Source: Prorocentrum cordatum
Taxonomy: Eukaryota; Sar; Dinophyceae; Prorocentrales; Prorocentraceae
Reading direction: 5' to 3'
Assembly (NCBI GenBank): GCA_963575745.1
Contig: CAUYUJ010020171.1
Coordinates: forward strand, 445,505 to 490,504
DNA length: 45,000 nt
Shown: in pieces, positions 10,529 to 18,921 of the stretch
How the letters are laid out: every line of letters starts with the position of its first letter
Position numbering within the stretch: the stretch's first letter is position 1
Notes under the pieces: generated by a model
The model's database searches: none
Told to the model about the DNA's origin: nothing
What the model saw: the letters and a program-made list of their open reading frames with translations, nothing else
Translations under genes and position numbers: made by a program

Positions 10529-10685
10529 TCGTTTTTTGACGACCACGCCTCGGATTCTGACGAGGAGGAGTTTCGTGGGGTGTCTGCAGAGGGAGGCCTC
10601 GTCAAAATGCAGGCTCGGCCTCGTCCTTTTTTTGACGACCTCGTCGGGTATTTCCGAGTCCCCTGTACCCAGGTCTTACGTCCCC

Positions 10686-10863
10686 CTGATATTCGGGGGT
10701 GGACAGACCTCCTACCCTGACACGTCGATCAAGGAGTTGGCCGTTTTCGGTTCGCGAGAGGGCGTCGCGGCCGTCATTTCTGCGGGTCCAGGTCCGTCGA
10801 TTTCGGTCCCAGGCCGTTTTCACTAAGGGGAGGACTACTAAAGGGAGGTTTGTCCACCGCCGA
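10686..10863 (+). repeat. Dispersed repeat, copy 1 (178 bp)
   Basis: Over 90% identical by eye to 39527-39704, including CCTCCTACCCTGACACGTCG and GGCCGTTTTCGGTTCGCGAG. No open frame is shared as a protein family. Confidence 0.85.
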
Positions 10864-10911
10864 TCCTATCGGCGATGTATCGCCGACTCCAGGTCGATGC
10901 TCCCCCTCGTC
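10858..10911 (+). repeat. Half-element related to family D
   Basis: CGGCGATGTATCGCCGA, then TCCAGGTCGATGC and a C-run match 16737-16782. Only the right half is recognisable. Confidence 0.6.
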
Positions 10912-11248
10912 GGGCAGTTCCCCCATTGCTGCACCTCGGAGAGGGGCGGGCACGCGGGGAGGGAGTCCGCCCCCTGCCGTCAGGCGATCGCAAGCATGGA
11001 TCAGGGGGGCGTGGATTAGCGACGGGTCTCGCTTCCATGGGGAAATCGCGGATTTCCGCCGCCGAGCGAGGCGGCACCCATGTTTGCGCGCCCTTGATGC
11101 TGTTCCTGGGGCCTCTTCGACGCGTGTTCCAGCCGCTGGACGGCCACGGGGTCCTTCTTGGGCTCTGCTGGAGGTTTCACGAAGGCCTCCTGAGCCTGGA
11201 CAGCACGCCGGAGGCCCACGTCCAGAATTAAGCTGGGCGTGAGCCCGT
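10912..11248 (+). other. No gene seen
   Basis: About 340 bp between the family D half-element and the 11249 element; nothing recognised. Confidence 0.4.
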
Positions 11249-11626
11249 TTCTTTATTTGTTTGGGGCATGACGGGCGTCATGGCCCCCGATCCCCGCCCC
11301 TATGACGTAACGCTCCCCCCCCCCCAGTGCGCTCCGGGAGCTGCCGCCGTGCGCATTGGATGGAATCCGCGCAGGTGTCCGCGCAGGAATCCGCATAGGT
11401 GTCTGGTCTGCAGTCGTCCTCGTCGCTCGTCTTTCGTCGCTCGTCGCTCGTCGCTCGTCGCTCATCGTCGTCGTGCGCGCGGACGCCGGGCCGAGGACGG
11501 CAATCATCAGGGGGGGAGTGGAGGGGGTCGATGACGTCATGTTTCGCGCCGGCGGCGTCAGGGAATTCTTAGGAATCACGGAGGACGGGTAGCACCAGCA
11601 TGTTGGTGGCGATCTGCGCCACAACG

Positions 11627-11842
11627 CCTGTGTACACCACAGTGCCCACGTGCACCACAGCGCCTGTGTACACCACGTCGCCTAGGTACACCACAGCAGC
11701 CGCGTGCAACGCAACGTCAGTTTGTGCCACCGCGCCTGCGGGCACAGCTGCTCTTTGGTACACCACAGCGCGCGCTTACACCACATCAGCCGTGTGCACC
11801 ACGGTGCCTGTGTGCACCACAGCAATCGTGGGCAACACAGCA
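11627..11842 (+). repeat. 18-bp minisatellite, 12 units (left arm array)
   Basis: Units resemble CCTGTGTACACCACAGCG. In one frame this reads as a six-residue repeat P-V-Y-T-T-A, but the whole stays within an inverted-repeat element and is not taken as a gene. Confidence 0.8.
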
Positions 11843-12229
11843 CCACTGTTGTATATATAATGCCAGATGGAACCTTTATGACAAAATGGAGCGCTTGTGG
11901 ATTCCACAGCAAACAATACATAATGATCCTTATGGACAAAGGAGCGCCGCTGGAATCTACGAGTCCCCCCGAGTCCGCCCGCACCACCCTAACTCCTCCC
12001 ATCTGCGTCCAGGAGGCTCCAGCTGCATTGGCCGTCCGAGAACAGTGGACCGATTCAACAGACCATTGTGCGGTGCACGATGAGACGCGCACGTGCGCTG
12101 TAGCGCCCACCCGCACGACAGGGGGTAGTAAGCAGCGAGGAGGGAGGAACGTCGCATTCGATTATCAGCAATTTCTTCGCGTGGCGTTCAGCTTTCCGTA
12201 CGTACATGCTCTTTCTATGTGTCCTATGC

Positions 12230-12515
12230 ACGCAGGCATTGTGGTGTACACTAGCGCTGCGTTGCACGCGGACGCTGTGGTGTAGACAGATGTGTGGGGT
12301 GCACAAGCGTTGCGGTGCACGCAAAGATCGTGGTGTACACATGCGCTGTGTTGCACATGGTTGCTGCGGTGTAGACATCTACACCGGCGCTGTAGTGTAC
12401 GCAAGCATTGTGGTGTACACAGGCGCTGCGTTGCACACGGCTGTTCCGGTGTACGCAGGCGCTGTGGTGTACACGCGCGTCGTGGTGCACGCGATCGCTG
12501 TGGTTTACGCAGGCG
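12230..12515 (-). repeat. 18-bp minisatellite (right arm array, inverted relative to 11627)
   Basis: Units such as GCGCTGTGGTGTACACAG are the reverse complement of those in the left array. More diverged, with some unit-length changes. Confidence 0.75.
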
Positions 12516-12715
12516 CACTGGGGCTGATCGCCACCTACATGCTGCTCGCGTCGTCGTCGTCGTCGCTCGTCGATCGTCGCCCGTCGCCCGTCGCTCGTCG
12601 CGTCGTGCGCGCGGGCGCGGCTGTGGTGCCGGCTGGAGCCACATTGGGGGGTGGCGTTACGTCATACCTCCCCCCTGCCCCCCCCGTGACGCCCGTCATC
12701 GCCGAACATCAAGAA

Positions 12716-13300
12716 ACGCGCGTCGTGCACCTCTATAGGATGAATTTGTCAAACACAGTTTTTGAAAATACCTTGGGGATGATTTCTGGAGCATCAGTTC
12801 TGCAATTTTTGAGTATGTGCTTGACATTTTGTCAATTTTCGTCCAAAATCCGCCTGTAGGGGGGCACGCCTAACCTAAATCCAGAAGCCCGAAACATTCA
12901 ACCGCCCGAGGAGTTTGTAAACGGCGCGAGGTGGAAGCGGTTCAGACAGGAACGTGGGAGCACGAGGGTGATATCTGAATTTTGGAAACACCAGCAGGCC
13001 AGCACGAGTGCTTTAAATGATGTTTTGATCGTTTTGCTCACACCGCCGTCCCAAACTATCCTGCCCCGGGCGTTTGCCCGCGCGTTCGTTGCCATTGTAG
13101 CGCTGCTGGGTGGCGGTGCTTCTCGTAAGGTGTTGCGTGGGCAGGCATGGGCGCTGAGCAGTTGCCCAGGAGAGGCCGTTGGGGCCGCGTCAGTGGCATC
13201 TTGGGTCTTGGGGCCATATGGCTGGCCCTCTCTGTATCCAGTGACCCTTCGCCACCTCCAGACCACCCACCGTGTCTGGGTCGTGGACAAGAGGCATATT
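12716..13300 (+). other. No gene seen
   Basis: Moderate GC. A 541-codon minus-strand frame starts here but runs through minisatellites and inverted-repeat DNA and resembles no family. Confidence 0.4.
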
Positions 13301-13580
13301 TGGAGGTTTCTTTCAGTCTTTCGGAGGCCTCTTGGAGACATGGTTGGAGGCTCCTGGGGCATCTTTGGGCTTCTTGGGCCGCTTTGGAGAGTCTTCGGAG
13401 CAGTTTGGGGGACTCTTGGGGGCATCTTTTCGGGCAGGGGGGGCCTCAGGTGGGCGGGAGCCTCTTGGGGGCCTCTTGAGCCGTTTTGGGGGGATATCTT
13501 AAGCAGTTTGCGGGTTTCCTTGGGAGCATGTTGGGTTGTTATGAGGCGATCCTGGAGGCCTCTTGGGCCATCTTGGGCGG
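13301..13580 (+). repeat. 15-bp CTCTTGGGG minisatellite, locus 1
   Basis: Degenerate units like GCCTCTTGGGGGCAT. Read in frame it gives a false Gly/Leu/Trp five-residue repeat. Confidence 0.65.
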
Positions 13581-13820
13581 TCGGAAGCGCGAAAAGACGA
13601 ACACGTTGAACTTCAACCAGCACGGCAGGAAACTCAGTGAATGTTGCTTCACTGGACCCCGTGGGGAACCTCTTGGGGCGCTGCTCCTGGGGCTCTCTGG
13701 CGGTTCTTCCTAGACTGCCAAGAAGCCATCGTGGACGGCATGGCGCGCTCCTGAATTGTGTGTCGGACCCCCTTGGGATCTCCCACAGGCCCCGCGGAGC
13801 GCTCCTGGAGCGCATTTTCA

Positions 13821-13987
13821 CCACCCACCAAACCACCCCAACCCGAAGGCCCACATTTTCCCTCGATTTCCAGTGGGGGGGGGGGTCGGGGAACATTGAA
13901 AAAACACATGGAATCCGTACCCCCCCCAACCCGAAATTCGGGTCCAATTCGGGTCTTCGGGTTGGGTTGGGGTGGTCTGGTAGGTAG
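13821..13987. mobile_element. MITE-like element, family E
   Basis: 167 bp. The left end has CCACCCACCAAACCACCCC and AACCCGAAG; the right end has the inverse, CTTCGGGTTGGG...GGGGTGGTCTGGTAGGTAG. It also has an internal ACCCGAAATTCGGGT palindrome near 13929. Confidence 0.62.
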
Positions 13988-14224
13988 TCACATTTGGGGG
14001 CCGCGAGGGCCGCGCCCAGGACGACAAGCAATTCTGATCTGGTTTGGCCGGGGTGCTCCTCGTCCAGGGAGCCCTGGGCCGGGGCCGCCCGGCGTGCGCG
14101 CTGCGCATGCCTCGGGGGCGGCAGGGAGAGGGGGGGGCGATTAGGGGGGGGGGATCTGATGGCGGGGGCTGTGAGATCTCCCCAGATTGCATGGCGCCTC
14201 TTCTTCTTCCAATACGTCCCCGGC

Positions 14225-14400
14225 CACCCCCCTCTTGGACGCCCCCCTCTTGGCCGCCCCCCTCTTGGCCGCCCCCTCTTGGACGCCCCCTCTTGGCCGC
14301 CCCCCTTCTTGGCCTCCCCCCTCTTGGGCCGCGCACGTGCCGCCGGCCATGATTTGCGCCACCCCCCTCTTGGACGCCCCCCTTCTTGACCGCCCCCGCT
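14225..14400 (+). repeat. 15-bp CTCTTGGCCGCCCCC minisatellite
   Basis: Units of CTCTTGGCCGCCCCC and CTCTTGGACGCCCCC, about 11 of them. Related in its CTCTTGG core to the arrays at 13301 and elsewhere, but with a C-rich second half. Confidence 0.75.
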
Positions 14401-14814
14401 GCAGGCAACACGTCGGGACCTATGACCGCAGATCTCAGCACGCCTTCTGCCCGTTGGGCAGGCGACTGTTGCCGAGGGGGCCGTCCTTGCTGGCAGAAGC
14501 CAACGCGCGAGTGTGCATACCACCGGGTCCGCGCGCGCACGCAGCTGCCCGAATGCACGTGTTCCCTGGCGCGGTTGTGCAGAGTGGCGCGCGCGGATCG
14601 AACGTGCGAGGGCGAGCAGCCGTACGTCAGCCGAGGCGGCCTCGTTGGCACGAGGCCAGTCGAGAGCAGGACGCCGGTCGCAGCGGCAGGGAAGGTCCGA
14701 GCTCCTGGGCGGGCAGCCTCGCCTGAGGGAGGATGATCGAGTTCACATGCGCGTTGAACGCATACTTACATCACTTGTATATCTGCACGCCTCTGTTTAT
14801 ATATAGTATATCTA

Positions 14815-14910
14815 ATCATATATATATATATATATATATATTCTTGTGTATATATACACATTTATTTTTATACATCTATATATAAATATATATGTATATA
14901 CATACGCACA
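14815..14910 (+). repeat. TA-rich island
   Basis: TATATA runs and ATATATAC variants; preceded by 400 bp (14401-14814) with no gene seen. Confidence 0.85.
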
Positions 14911-15224
14911 CATGTAATGGCCTACGGCCAGTGCCGCCGATCCGGGGGGCTCTGGATGCCGTGATCTTCGGGGCTCTGTGGCCTCCTCCCTCGTCGATGC
15001 TTCCGGTCCTCTTTGTTCTCCTTTGGGGGGTGGGGGGGGCTGGAGCGGTCTCGGGGGGGGTCCGGGGAGGGTTCCGAGGGGGGGGTCCTGGGGGCGTTAG
15101 CGGCCAGGTCTGAGGGGGGTCCCTGGGACCCCCCGACCGAAAAATTTTGGGGATGCGCAAATCATCAAGAAGAAGCCAGATCGGGGACCGCCCCCCCCTC
15201 CCCCCTTTTCCGGGGGGGCCTTTA

Positions 15225-15240
15225 ATTATATATACATATA

Positions 15241-15276
<36 letters not shown>

Positions 15277-15318
15277 TATATGTATATGTATATGTGTATA
15301 TATATATATATATGTATC
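15225..15318 (+). repeat. TA/TATG microsatellite
   Basis: TATA then TATG units, then TA again. Similar islands recur at 15985, 35985, 37395 and 38200. Confidence 0.85.
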
Positions 15319-15434
15319 GGTGGTGTGTGTGATAGCAAGCGCGGGCCCCAAGCAGTGGCTTCTTCCAATCGATGCGGTGCTGTCTAGTTGGCGCAGTCTG
15401 AGTGGTGCAACCCCTGTCGTGAAATCTACGTGGC

Positions 15435-15782
15435 GCTAATCACTTCAAATCAAGCAATACAAACATATCCATGCAAAGCAATGTAAAGCAATGCGAAGCA
15501 ATGTATATCAATTCAGCGCAACGCACAACGACGCAACGCAACGCAACAAAATGCAGAGCATTTCGAATCAGTGCACGTCAATGTAAAGCAACGACCATCT
15601 ATGCGGCGCAAAGCAATTCACGACCATTCAAAACAATACAGAACAATGCAAATCAACGCAACGCGACGCAACCTCTGGCAAAGCATTGCAAAACAGTGCA
15701 CAACAATGCGAGGCACTGCAGGGCACAAAACAATGCCCAGCAATGCACAGCAATGTCAAGCAATGCGAAGCAACGCAAAGCG
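15435..15782 (+). repeat. 10-bp AAGCAATGCA array
   Basis: About 34 degenerate decamers such as AAGCAATGCG and AACGCAACGC. Open in several frames only because it lacks stops. Confidence 0.75.
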
Positions 15783-15794
15783 GGCGGCGACGAG

Positions 15795-15930
15795 AAGGAG
15801 GCGGCGACGAGGCGGCGACGGCGGCCACATGGCGGCCAGAGCGGCCCGCAGGCCCAGGCGACAGGCGGCGACGAGGCGACAACGGTGGCTACATGGCGAC
15901 CAGAGCGGCCAGAGCGGCCCGCAGGCCCAG
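15795..15930 (+). repeat. Tandem duplication of a 60-68-bp unit
   Basis: GGCGGCGACGAGGCG ... ACATGGCG ... CAGAGCGGCCCGCAGGCCCAG occurs twice. The second copy has an extra CAGAGCGGC. Confidence 0.65.
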
Positions 15931-15984
15931 TTCCCTAGAAACGGAAGCCCCTAAGTGCAAGCATTGCTTTGGGGATCGATCTAT

Positions 15985-16075
15985 ATATTTACAAATGCAT
16001 GCATACATATAGGTATACATACATCTACACACATATATATGTATATAGATATATATATACAGAACAGATATAAGT
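15985..16075 (+). repeat. TA-rich island
   Basis: ATACATAT/TATATA variants. Confidence 0.8.
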
Positions 16076-16080
16076 ACACC

Positions 16081-16594
16081 TGTGTCGATTGCCCCACGTC
16101 TTTCAATACGGATGCTTCCCACGCCACTCCGCCCGACGCCCCATCCCAGCTCCCCCTTAAGCGCGCCGCAAACACCCGGTCTCACGACTCGGCCACCCCA
16201 TGCCGCGCGCCAGACGGCCCCGCCCTCTTATCGCCTCCTTCCGCCTCCGTCTCTGCGCCCGCGGACTCCCGCGGAGCTCGCGCCTCATGCCAGAAGCGCG
16301 CGACTGGGGCGCACGCCTCGACGCGCCCGTGGAGCAGCGGGGCCCGCCCCCCTCCTCCTCCCCCTTCCTCCTCCTCCTCCTCCTGCTCCCGTTCCTGCTC
16401 CTCCTCCTCTTCATCTTCTTCTCCCTACCCCCACCTTTCTACGCCGGCCCCCCGCCGACAGGCGGGAGAGGAGGCACAAGCACACGACACACGCGCCCGT
16501 AGTCTCCGAGCGTGCTGCATGGACCCCCCTCCCCGCGCGGGACACGACGTGCTCTTGCTGGCACTCGGGCCCGCCGCCGTGCCCCTCCCCCTCA
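16081..16594 (+). other. C-rich, pyrimidine-rich stretch without a gene
   Basis: Contains a CTC run (16350-16430). Open frames are Pro/Ser/Arg-rich and unsupported. Confidence 0.45.
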
Positions 16595-16805
16595 GGGGCA
16601 ACGATAGGGGGGGATAGGCATAGGGGGGGAGGATGCATCGACCCCCAATCGCCCATTGATCGCCGATAGGGGCCCGATAGCCCCAATCTGCCCAGGAAGG
16701 TGCGGATTCACTATCGGGGGCCCATTGCCGATATACCGGCGATGTATCGCCGATTCCAGGTCGATGCATCCCCCCTTTACGCCAGTCCCCCCCTATCGTT
16801 GCCCC
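16595..16805. mobile_element. MITE-like element, family D
   Basis: 211 bp. The left end GGGGCAACGATAGGGGGG ... ATGCATCGACC pairs with the right end GGTCGATGCATCCCCCC ... CCTATCGTTGCCCC over about 48 bp. Inner inverted boxes (ATCGCCGATAGGGGCCCGAT type) bring most of the element into one hairpin. Confidence 0.75.
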
Positions 16806-17213
16806 CCCCACCCCCCCGCGGGGCTCGCGCAGGCGCCCCGCGGTCAGCTCCGAGGTGGCCCCAGAGTCGTGTTGGAGAGAGCGTCGGGCACGCCTCGGGC
16901 GTTTCGTCAGGGGGAGGGGCGAGGGTTGTTCTGGGGGGATTGGGATGCAGGAAGGGGGCCCTGGGTCAAGGAAGCCCACGCCTGGACGGAGGCGACTGTA
17001 TTAGGGGCGGGTCTCATTTCCATGCAGAATCGGCGCGCTCCGTCACCACATCCGGCGACATTGGCCTCACGTTCGAGGGTACCCTCCCCGATCGATGGAC
17101 CTGGCGCCAACGCGCCAGATCCATGGATCCCTACCCCATGTAAGCGTGCGCCCCGAATGAAGGGGGCCCCTGGGGCTCCACAGGTGCACGGAAGGTGCAG
17201 CTTTCCTCCCCTT
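16806..17213 (+). other. No gene seen
   Basis: GC-rich spacer between family D and the CTC tract in front of the LINE. Confidence 0.4.
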
Positions 17214-17395
17214 CCTCTTCCTCCTTTCCTCCTCCTCCTCCTCCTCATCCTCCTAGTCCTCCTCCTATTCCTATTCCTCCTCCTCCCTCCTTCTTCTTCC
17301 CCTCCTCCTCTCTCTCCTTCTCCTCCCCCTCCTCCTCCTTCTCCTCCTCCTCCTCCTCCTCCTCCTCCTCCTCCTCCTCCTCCTCCTCCTCCCCC
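17214..17395 (+). repeat. CTC/TCC pyrimidine tract, LINE target
   Basis: About 180 nt of CTC with CTT and CCC interruptions, ending directly at the spliced leader. Its last bases recur after the LINE. Confidence 0.9.
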
Positions 17396-17398
17396 TCC
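17380..17398 (+). repeat. Left copy of the candidate LINE target-site duplication
   Basis: 19 nt identical to 25440-25458. The match includes the non-periodic CCCCCTCC end, which a pure TCC run would not provide. Its last three bases (TCC) are also the first three of the SL. Confidence 0.6.
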
Positions 17399-17417
17399 GT
17401 AGCCATTTTGGCTCAAG
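17396..17417 (+). other. Perfect dinoflagellate spliced-leader sequence embedded in genomic DNA
   Basis: All 22 positions agree with the dinoflagellate SL (D-CCGTAGCCATTTT-GGCTCAAG, first base T here). It is followed by TC, not by the GT donor that follows the leader in a real SL RNA gene, so this is not an SL RNA locus. It sits directly 3' of a long CTC/TCC tract and 141 nt before the ORF1 start codon, with no ATG between. The simplest reading is that a trans-spliced LINE mRNA was reverse transcribed and integrated with its leader. Confidence 0.95.
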
Positions 17418-17558
17418 TCCGTAGCGTGGCCCGAGCGTCAACAGCGGACGTGAGCATTCTGGCAAGGGGGCACCTCTCTGGTGCAAGCGGCCCCAACTGC
17501 TCTCCTGGCTTGCCAGGCATACTAACGTACCTTCCTTCTTGCCTGTCACGGCACGCCG
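17418..17558 (+). other. LINE 5' leader between spliced leader and ORF1
   Basis: 141 nt without an ATG. It opens with TCCGTAGC, the first eight bases of the SL, and continues GTGGCCCGAG, which can be aligned to the rest of the SL with a 4-nt gap and a few substitutions. This may be an older SL relic in tandem, or chance. Confidence 0.55.
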
Positions 17559-18782
17559 ATGGGAACGGATGAGTTGCGCTCAGCCCCGTGGCGTGCGGAC
17601 GGGTCGACGAACAAGAAGGCCACAGTCGTGCAACGCAAGCTACACAAGCCCCCTGTCTCAGGGCCCTCGTGGCGATGCGGTCATTGCGGATGTGCACGCA
17701 ACGAGGAAAGATGGCAGTGGTGCAAACATTGTTTCTCATATCGCACGCCAGAGCCAGGATGGACCCAGCCGCAGCACTGGCCGTCTCGTGCAGGCAGGTC
17801 GTGGTCAGGATCAGACAACTCGTGGAATGACAGCCGTCAGAGTTCAGAGCACCGGCTGCCGCTGGCTGCCGGCCTCCAGCCAGGTCCGAACTCCTCCACG
17901 CCAGCGCTGGCTTGGACGAGCCTTGATGGCCTGGATGCTACTGAGTTGGGTTCTCTGCTGGCCATCGCCAACAAGACGGGTGACAAGAACTTGGCCACGC
18001 GGGTTCAGGCTCGCATCAACATCCTGGCAAAGCCTACCCCCCCAGTCATTGAGAAGACCATGGAGCAGCGACTGGCAGAATCGCGACGTGAATGTGACAA
18101 GCTCCTTCAGCGGCTCTCTCGTGAACTGGACAAGCATGACAAGTGGAAGGCCCAACTGCAGGAGCATGAGGACTACATCATGGGCCTTCGTGCAGAGTTG
18201 GAGATCATGGACACCCAACATGCGGAGCTCGCCTGCAAGCTCGCTGCCACAGGCAAAGCTGCCGCTCCCGAACCAGGACCAGCGCCTGCGCGGATCAAAC
18301 TGGAGGACCTCGTGTCTGGCAAGGTGGGCACCCTGGACTTCGACCTGGGCCTCCTGTCAGACATGCCTGATGGATTGGAGCTGGATGAGGACGATCGCCT
18401 ACGGATCGAAGAACGTACCACACAGTTGCGGGAGCTCCTTTCCACGAAGGCCAAGGATCTTTTCGCCTCAGCTCTGGATGAGGCCAAGCGAGTGGTCCAG
18501 GAGCATGAATCACAGAAGACGCGGCTACTGGCCAAACGTCGACGAGTGCAGGATGCTGACGATGAACCCCAGCCCAAGCCAGGAGGCGCAGAGGGTTCCC
18601 AGCCAGAGTCAGCTAGTGTTGGTGGTGATGGTGCAGAGACCACTTCGGAACCCCTTGGCCAAGCTGCAGAGGGGCAGGGATCCCGACCAGATCAACAGGC
18701 ACAGTTCGCCTCAGTTCGAGAGAGATTGGCCAAGTTTGAGCGCAGGGGGGGCCACAACAGCGAGTCCCCAGCAGCTACCTGA
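17559..18782 (+). CDS. LINE ORF1 protein: RanBP2-like zinc ribbon plus coiled coil (407 aa)
   Basis: This is the putative RNA-binding or nucleoprotein component of the retrotransposon. The ATG at 17559 is the first after the spliced leader, which supports the start. Residues 38-58 form a W-x-C-x2-C-x11-C-x2-C zinc ribbon (Cys40, 43, 55, 58) with an Asn four residues after the second Cys, close to the RanBP2-type pattern. Residues about 62-125 are Ser/Trp/Pro-rich linker. Residues about 165-232 are a charged, heptad-like helix, probably a coiled coil for multimerisation. The tail (about 310-407) is Gln/Pro/Gly-rich and likely disordered. The frame ends at TGA 18780-18782. ORF2 continues in the +1-related frame, which is already open across all of ORF1, so an overlapping or frameshifted expression mode cannot be excluded. 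The ORF1 role is inferred from position and domains; no nucleocapsid function is proven by sequence. Confidence 0.85.
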   Translation: MGTDELRSAPWRADGSTNKKATVVQRKLHKPPVSGPSWRCGHCGCARNEERWQWCKHCFSYRTPEPGWTQPQHWPSRAGRSWSGSDNSWNDSRQSSEHRLPLAAGLQPGPNSSTPALAWTSLDGLDATELGSLLAIANKTGDKNLATRVQARINILAKPTPPVIEKTMEQRLAESRRECDKLLQRLSRELDKHDKWKAQLQEHEDYIMGLRAELEIMDTQHAELACKLAATGKAAAPEPGPAPARIKLEDLVSGKVGTLDFDLGLLSDMPDGLELDEDDRLRIEERTTQLRELLSTKAKDLFASALDEAKRVVQEHESQKTRLLAKRRRVQDADDEPQPKPGGAEGSQPESASVGGDGAETTSEPLGQAAEGQGSRPDQQAQFASVRERLAKFERRGGHNSESPAAT

Positions 18783-18921
18783 TTCAGGGACATCGGTGTC
18801 AGCTGGGGTGCTCAAACTCATCTCGCGCACACCGCCATTCCAATGCTACCCAAACACGGACATACCATTTGGATGTGCATACCACGTTCTTGCTCAGGCA
18901 TGTGCTCCCCCTGGTCGAGCT

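Larger units (their letters stand above)
11249..12715. mobile_element. 1.47-kb inverted-repeat element with mirror-image minisatellites
   Basis: The terminal inverted repeats cover 11249-11312 and about 12649-12715. The left arm carries ATGACGGGCGTCAT and TATGACGTAACGC; the right arm carries both on the other strand. An inner pair, GATCGCCACC-(A/T)-ACATGCTG, recurs inverted at 11598-11618 and 12526-12545. Between them, two 18-bp minisatellite arrays (11627-11842 and about 12230-12515) are inverse complements of each other. No transposase-like frame is visible, so it would be non-autonomous or a foldback-type element. Confidence 0.7.

Noticed and set aside
11600-11860. 86-codon frame with a six-residue P-V-Y-T-T-A repeat
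   Set aside because: Explained by the 18-bp minisatellite inside an inverted-repeat element; the opposite arm breaks the frame.
12898-14651. Minus-strand frames of 541 and 277 codons
   Set aside because: They run through minisatellites and an inverted-repeat element; residue repeats follow the DNA repeat periods.
17396-17417. SL RNA gene
   Set aside because: The leader is followed by TC, not a GT donor, and no downstream SL RNA body is seen.
17539-18780. N-terminal extension of ORF2 across ORF1
   Set aside because: This frame lacks motifs here, while the ORF1 frame has a zinc ribbon and coiled coil. The extension is an open shadow.
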